64,000 nt of DNA from Rudaea sp. (GTDB taxonomy: Bacteria; Pseudomonadota; Gammaproteobacteria; Xanthomonadales; Rhodanobacteraceae): assembly GCA_031291055.1 (NCBI GenBank), contig JARLJU010000236.1, positions 1 through 64,000 of the forward strand. The letters are read 5' to 3'. A program made the position numbers and the translations under genes. Below the pieces are notes generated by a model. It made no database searches and had not been told where the DNA came from. It worked only from the letters and a program-made list of their open reading frames with translations. This document shows positions 63,282 to 64,000 of the stretch, one piece after another. Within the stretch, counting starts at the first letter, position 1. Every line of letters begins with the position of its first letter.

Positions 63282-64000
63282 ATGTCACAGAGGGTGCAAT
63301 TCCCCCGGGATTTTCTCTGGGGAGCGGCTACGTCGGCCTACCAGATCGAGGGCTCGCCGCTGGCCGATGGTGCCGGTCCGAGCATCTGGCAACGCTTTGC
63401 GCACACGCCCGGCATGATGAGCAGCGGCGATACCGGAGATGTTGCCTGCGATCACTATCGGCGCTGGAAATCCGACGTTGCCCTGATGCGGGAACTGGGG
63501 CTGAAGGCCTATCGCTTCAGCATTTCCTGGAGCCGTGTTCTGGCGCAGGGCCGCGGACGCATCAATGCGTTGGGACTGGGCTTCTACGACCGGCTCGTCG
63601 ATGCGCTGCTCGAGAACGGCATCGAACCGCTGGCGACACTGTTCCACTGGGATCTGCCCGCTGCCCTGGACGATCGCGGCGGCTGGCTCAATCCGGATGT
63701 CGCGCACTGGTTCGCCGACTATGCGGACGTGATGTACAAGGCACTCGATGGCCGGGTGAGGAAATGGGCGACCCTGAACGAACCGTGGGTCGTCACCGAC
63801 GGTGGCTACCTGCATGGCGCCCTCGCCCCCGGTCACCGCAACCGCTATGAGGCGCCGATCGCCAGTCATCATCTGTTGCGCGCGCATGGTGCTGCGGTGC
63901 AGGCCTATCGTGCCACGGGCAAACATGCGATCGGCCTGGTCGTGAATCTCGAACCCAAGTATGCGGCTTCGCAAAGCGCCGAAGACCAGGCCGCGGTCAG
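63282..64000 (+). CDS. GH1 beta-glucosidase (N-terminal part, runs off the window)
   Basis: The first 239 residues of a glycoside hydrolase family 1 enzyme, open to the window end. Family features: FPRDFLWGAATSAYQIEG at the start, FSISWSRVL, and the acid/base Glu167 in TLNEPWVV. The nucleophile region lies beyond the window. It would cleave beta-glucosides such as cellobiose in the cytoplasm, matching the neighbouring sugar-transport ATPase. The ATG follows a LacI-type operator. Confidence 0.93.
   Translation, partial: MSQRVQFPRDFLWGAATSAYQIEGSPLADGAGPSIWQRFAHTPGMMSSGDTGDVACDHYRRWKSDVALMRELGLKAYRFSISWSRVLAQGRGRINALGLGFYDRLVDALLENGIEPLATLFHWDLPAALDDRGGWLNPDVAHWFADYADVMYKALDGRVRKWATLNEPWVVTDGGYLHGALAPGHRNRYEAPIASHHLLRAHGAAVQAYRATGKHAIGLVVNLEPKYAASQSAEDQAAV

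Overview
The window is GC-rich bacterial chromosome. The gene content points to a gammaproteobacterium of the Xanthomonadales/Lysobacterales, perhaps Rhodanobacteraceae: a fused aspartokinase-homoserine dehydrogenase in a thrABC operon with a threonine-rich leader, a divergent tesA / ybbAB-type ABC pair, RNase D, a VLCAD/ACAD9-like acyl-CoA dehydrogenase and a chromosomal integron array. This placement is inferred from gene families only.

Layout. (1) 1-6.4 kb is the distal end of an integron gene-cassette array: short genes (alpha/beta hydrolase, reverse-oriented OsmC, DUF6632-like membrane protein, DUF1801, two lipoproteins, RibD/DHFR-like reductase, glyoxalase-fold protein, DoxX-like protein, HEAGH-motif protein) separated by attC-type sites. 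The integrase is not in the window and should lie to the left. (2) 6.4-32 kb is ordinary chromosome: cupin, LysE exporter, racemase, a ThiS-like/BNR-propeller pair, acyl-CoA dehydrogenase, penicillin-acylase-type hydrolase, a zinc-ribbon SDR, FrnE- and GST-type redox proteins, YceI, HutU, an FGE-fold TPR protein, RNase D and the thr operon. A low-GC orphan gene (20.8-22.0 kb) interrupts it. (3) 32.1-42.8 kb is a genomic island at a tRNA-Ala(CGC) gene: tyrosine integrase, AlpA-type and XRE regulators, a HEPN (AbiU2-like) protein, a LprI/ClpP-like periplasmic protein, unknown ORFs and a HigBA-type toxin-antitoxin pair. Its right end carries two successive degraded copies of the tRNA 3' end and a decayed duplicate of an island gene, so at least two related elements have accreted. 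An ArsR/SRPBCC operon and an IS3 remnant lie at the far end. (4) 43-64 kb is again chromosomal: CHAD protein, a BtaA/BtaB betaine-lipid operon, a CBS-histidine-kinase / double-receiver pair, a histidine-rich small protein, a large exported surface protein, FMN reductase, DAO-type oxidoreductase, NYN-LOTUS protein, a Tat-exported epimerase-like protein, a TPR/O-GlcNAc-transferase-like protein, the ABC pair with tesA, and a MalK/UgpC-type ATPase divergent from a GH1 beta-glucosidase around a LacI-type operator.

How the parts work together. The thr genes overlap by 4 nt and follow a 24-residue leader peptide containing nine consecutive Thr codons, which is strong evidence for attenuation. btaA and btaB overlap and together would make the phosphorus-free lipid DGTS. 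The toxin-antitoxin pair and the ArsR/SRPBCC pair each have a palindromic operator at the promoter or start codon. No complete previously undescribed system is demonstrable. The best candidates for new biology are the cassette ORFs, the PD-(D/E)XK-like orphan at 20.8 kb, the unknown island genes and inverted repeat at 33.6-39.7 kb, and the zinc-ribbon SDR.
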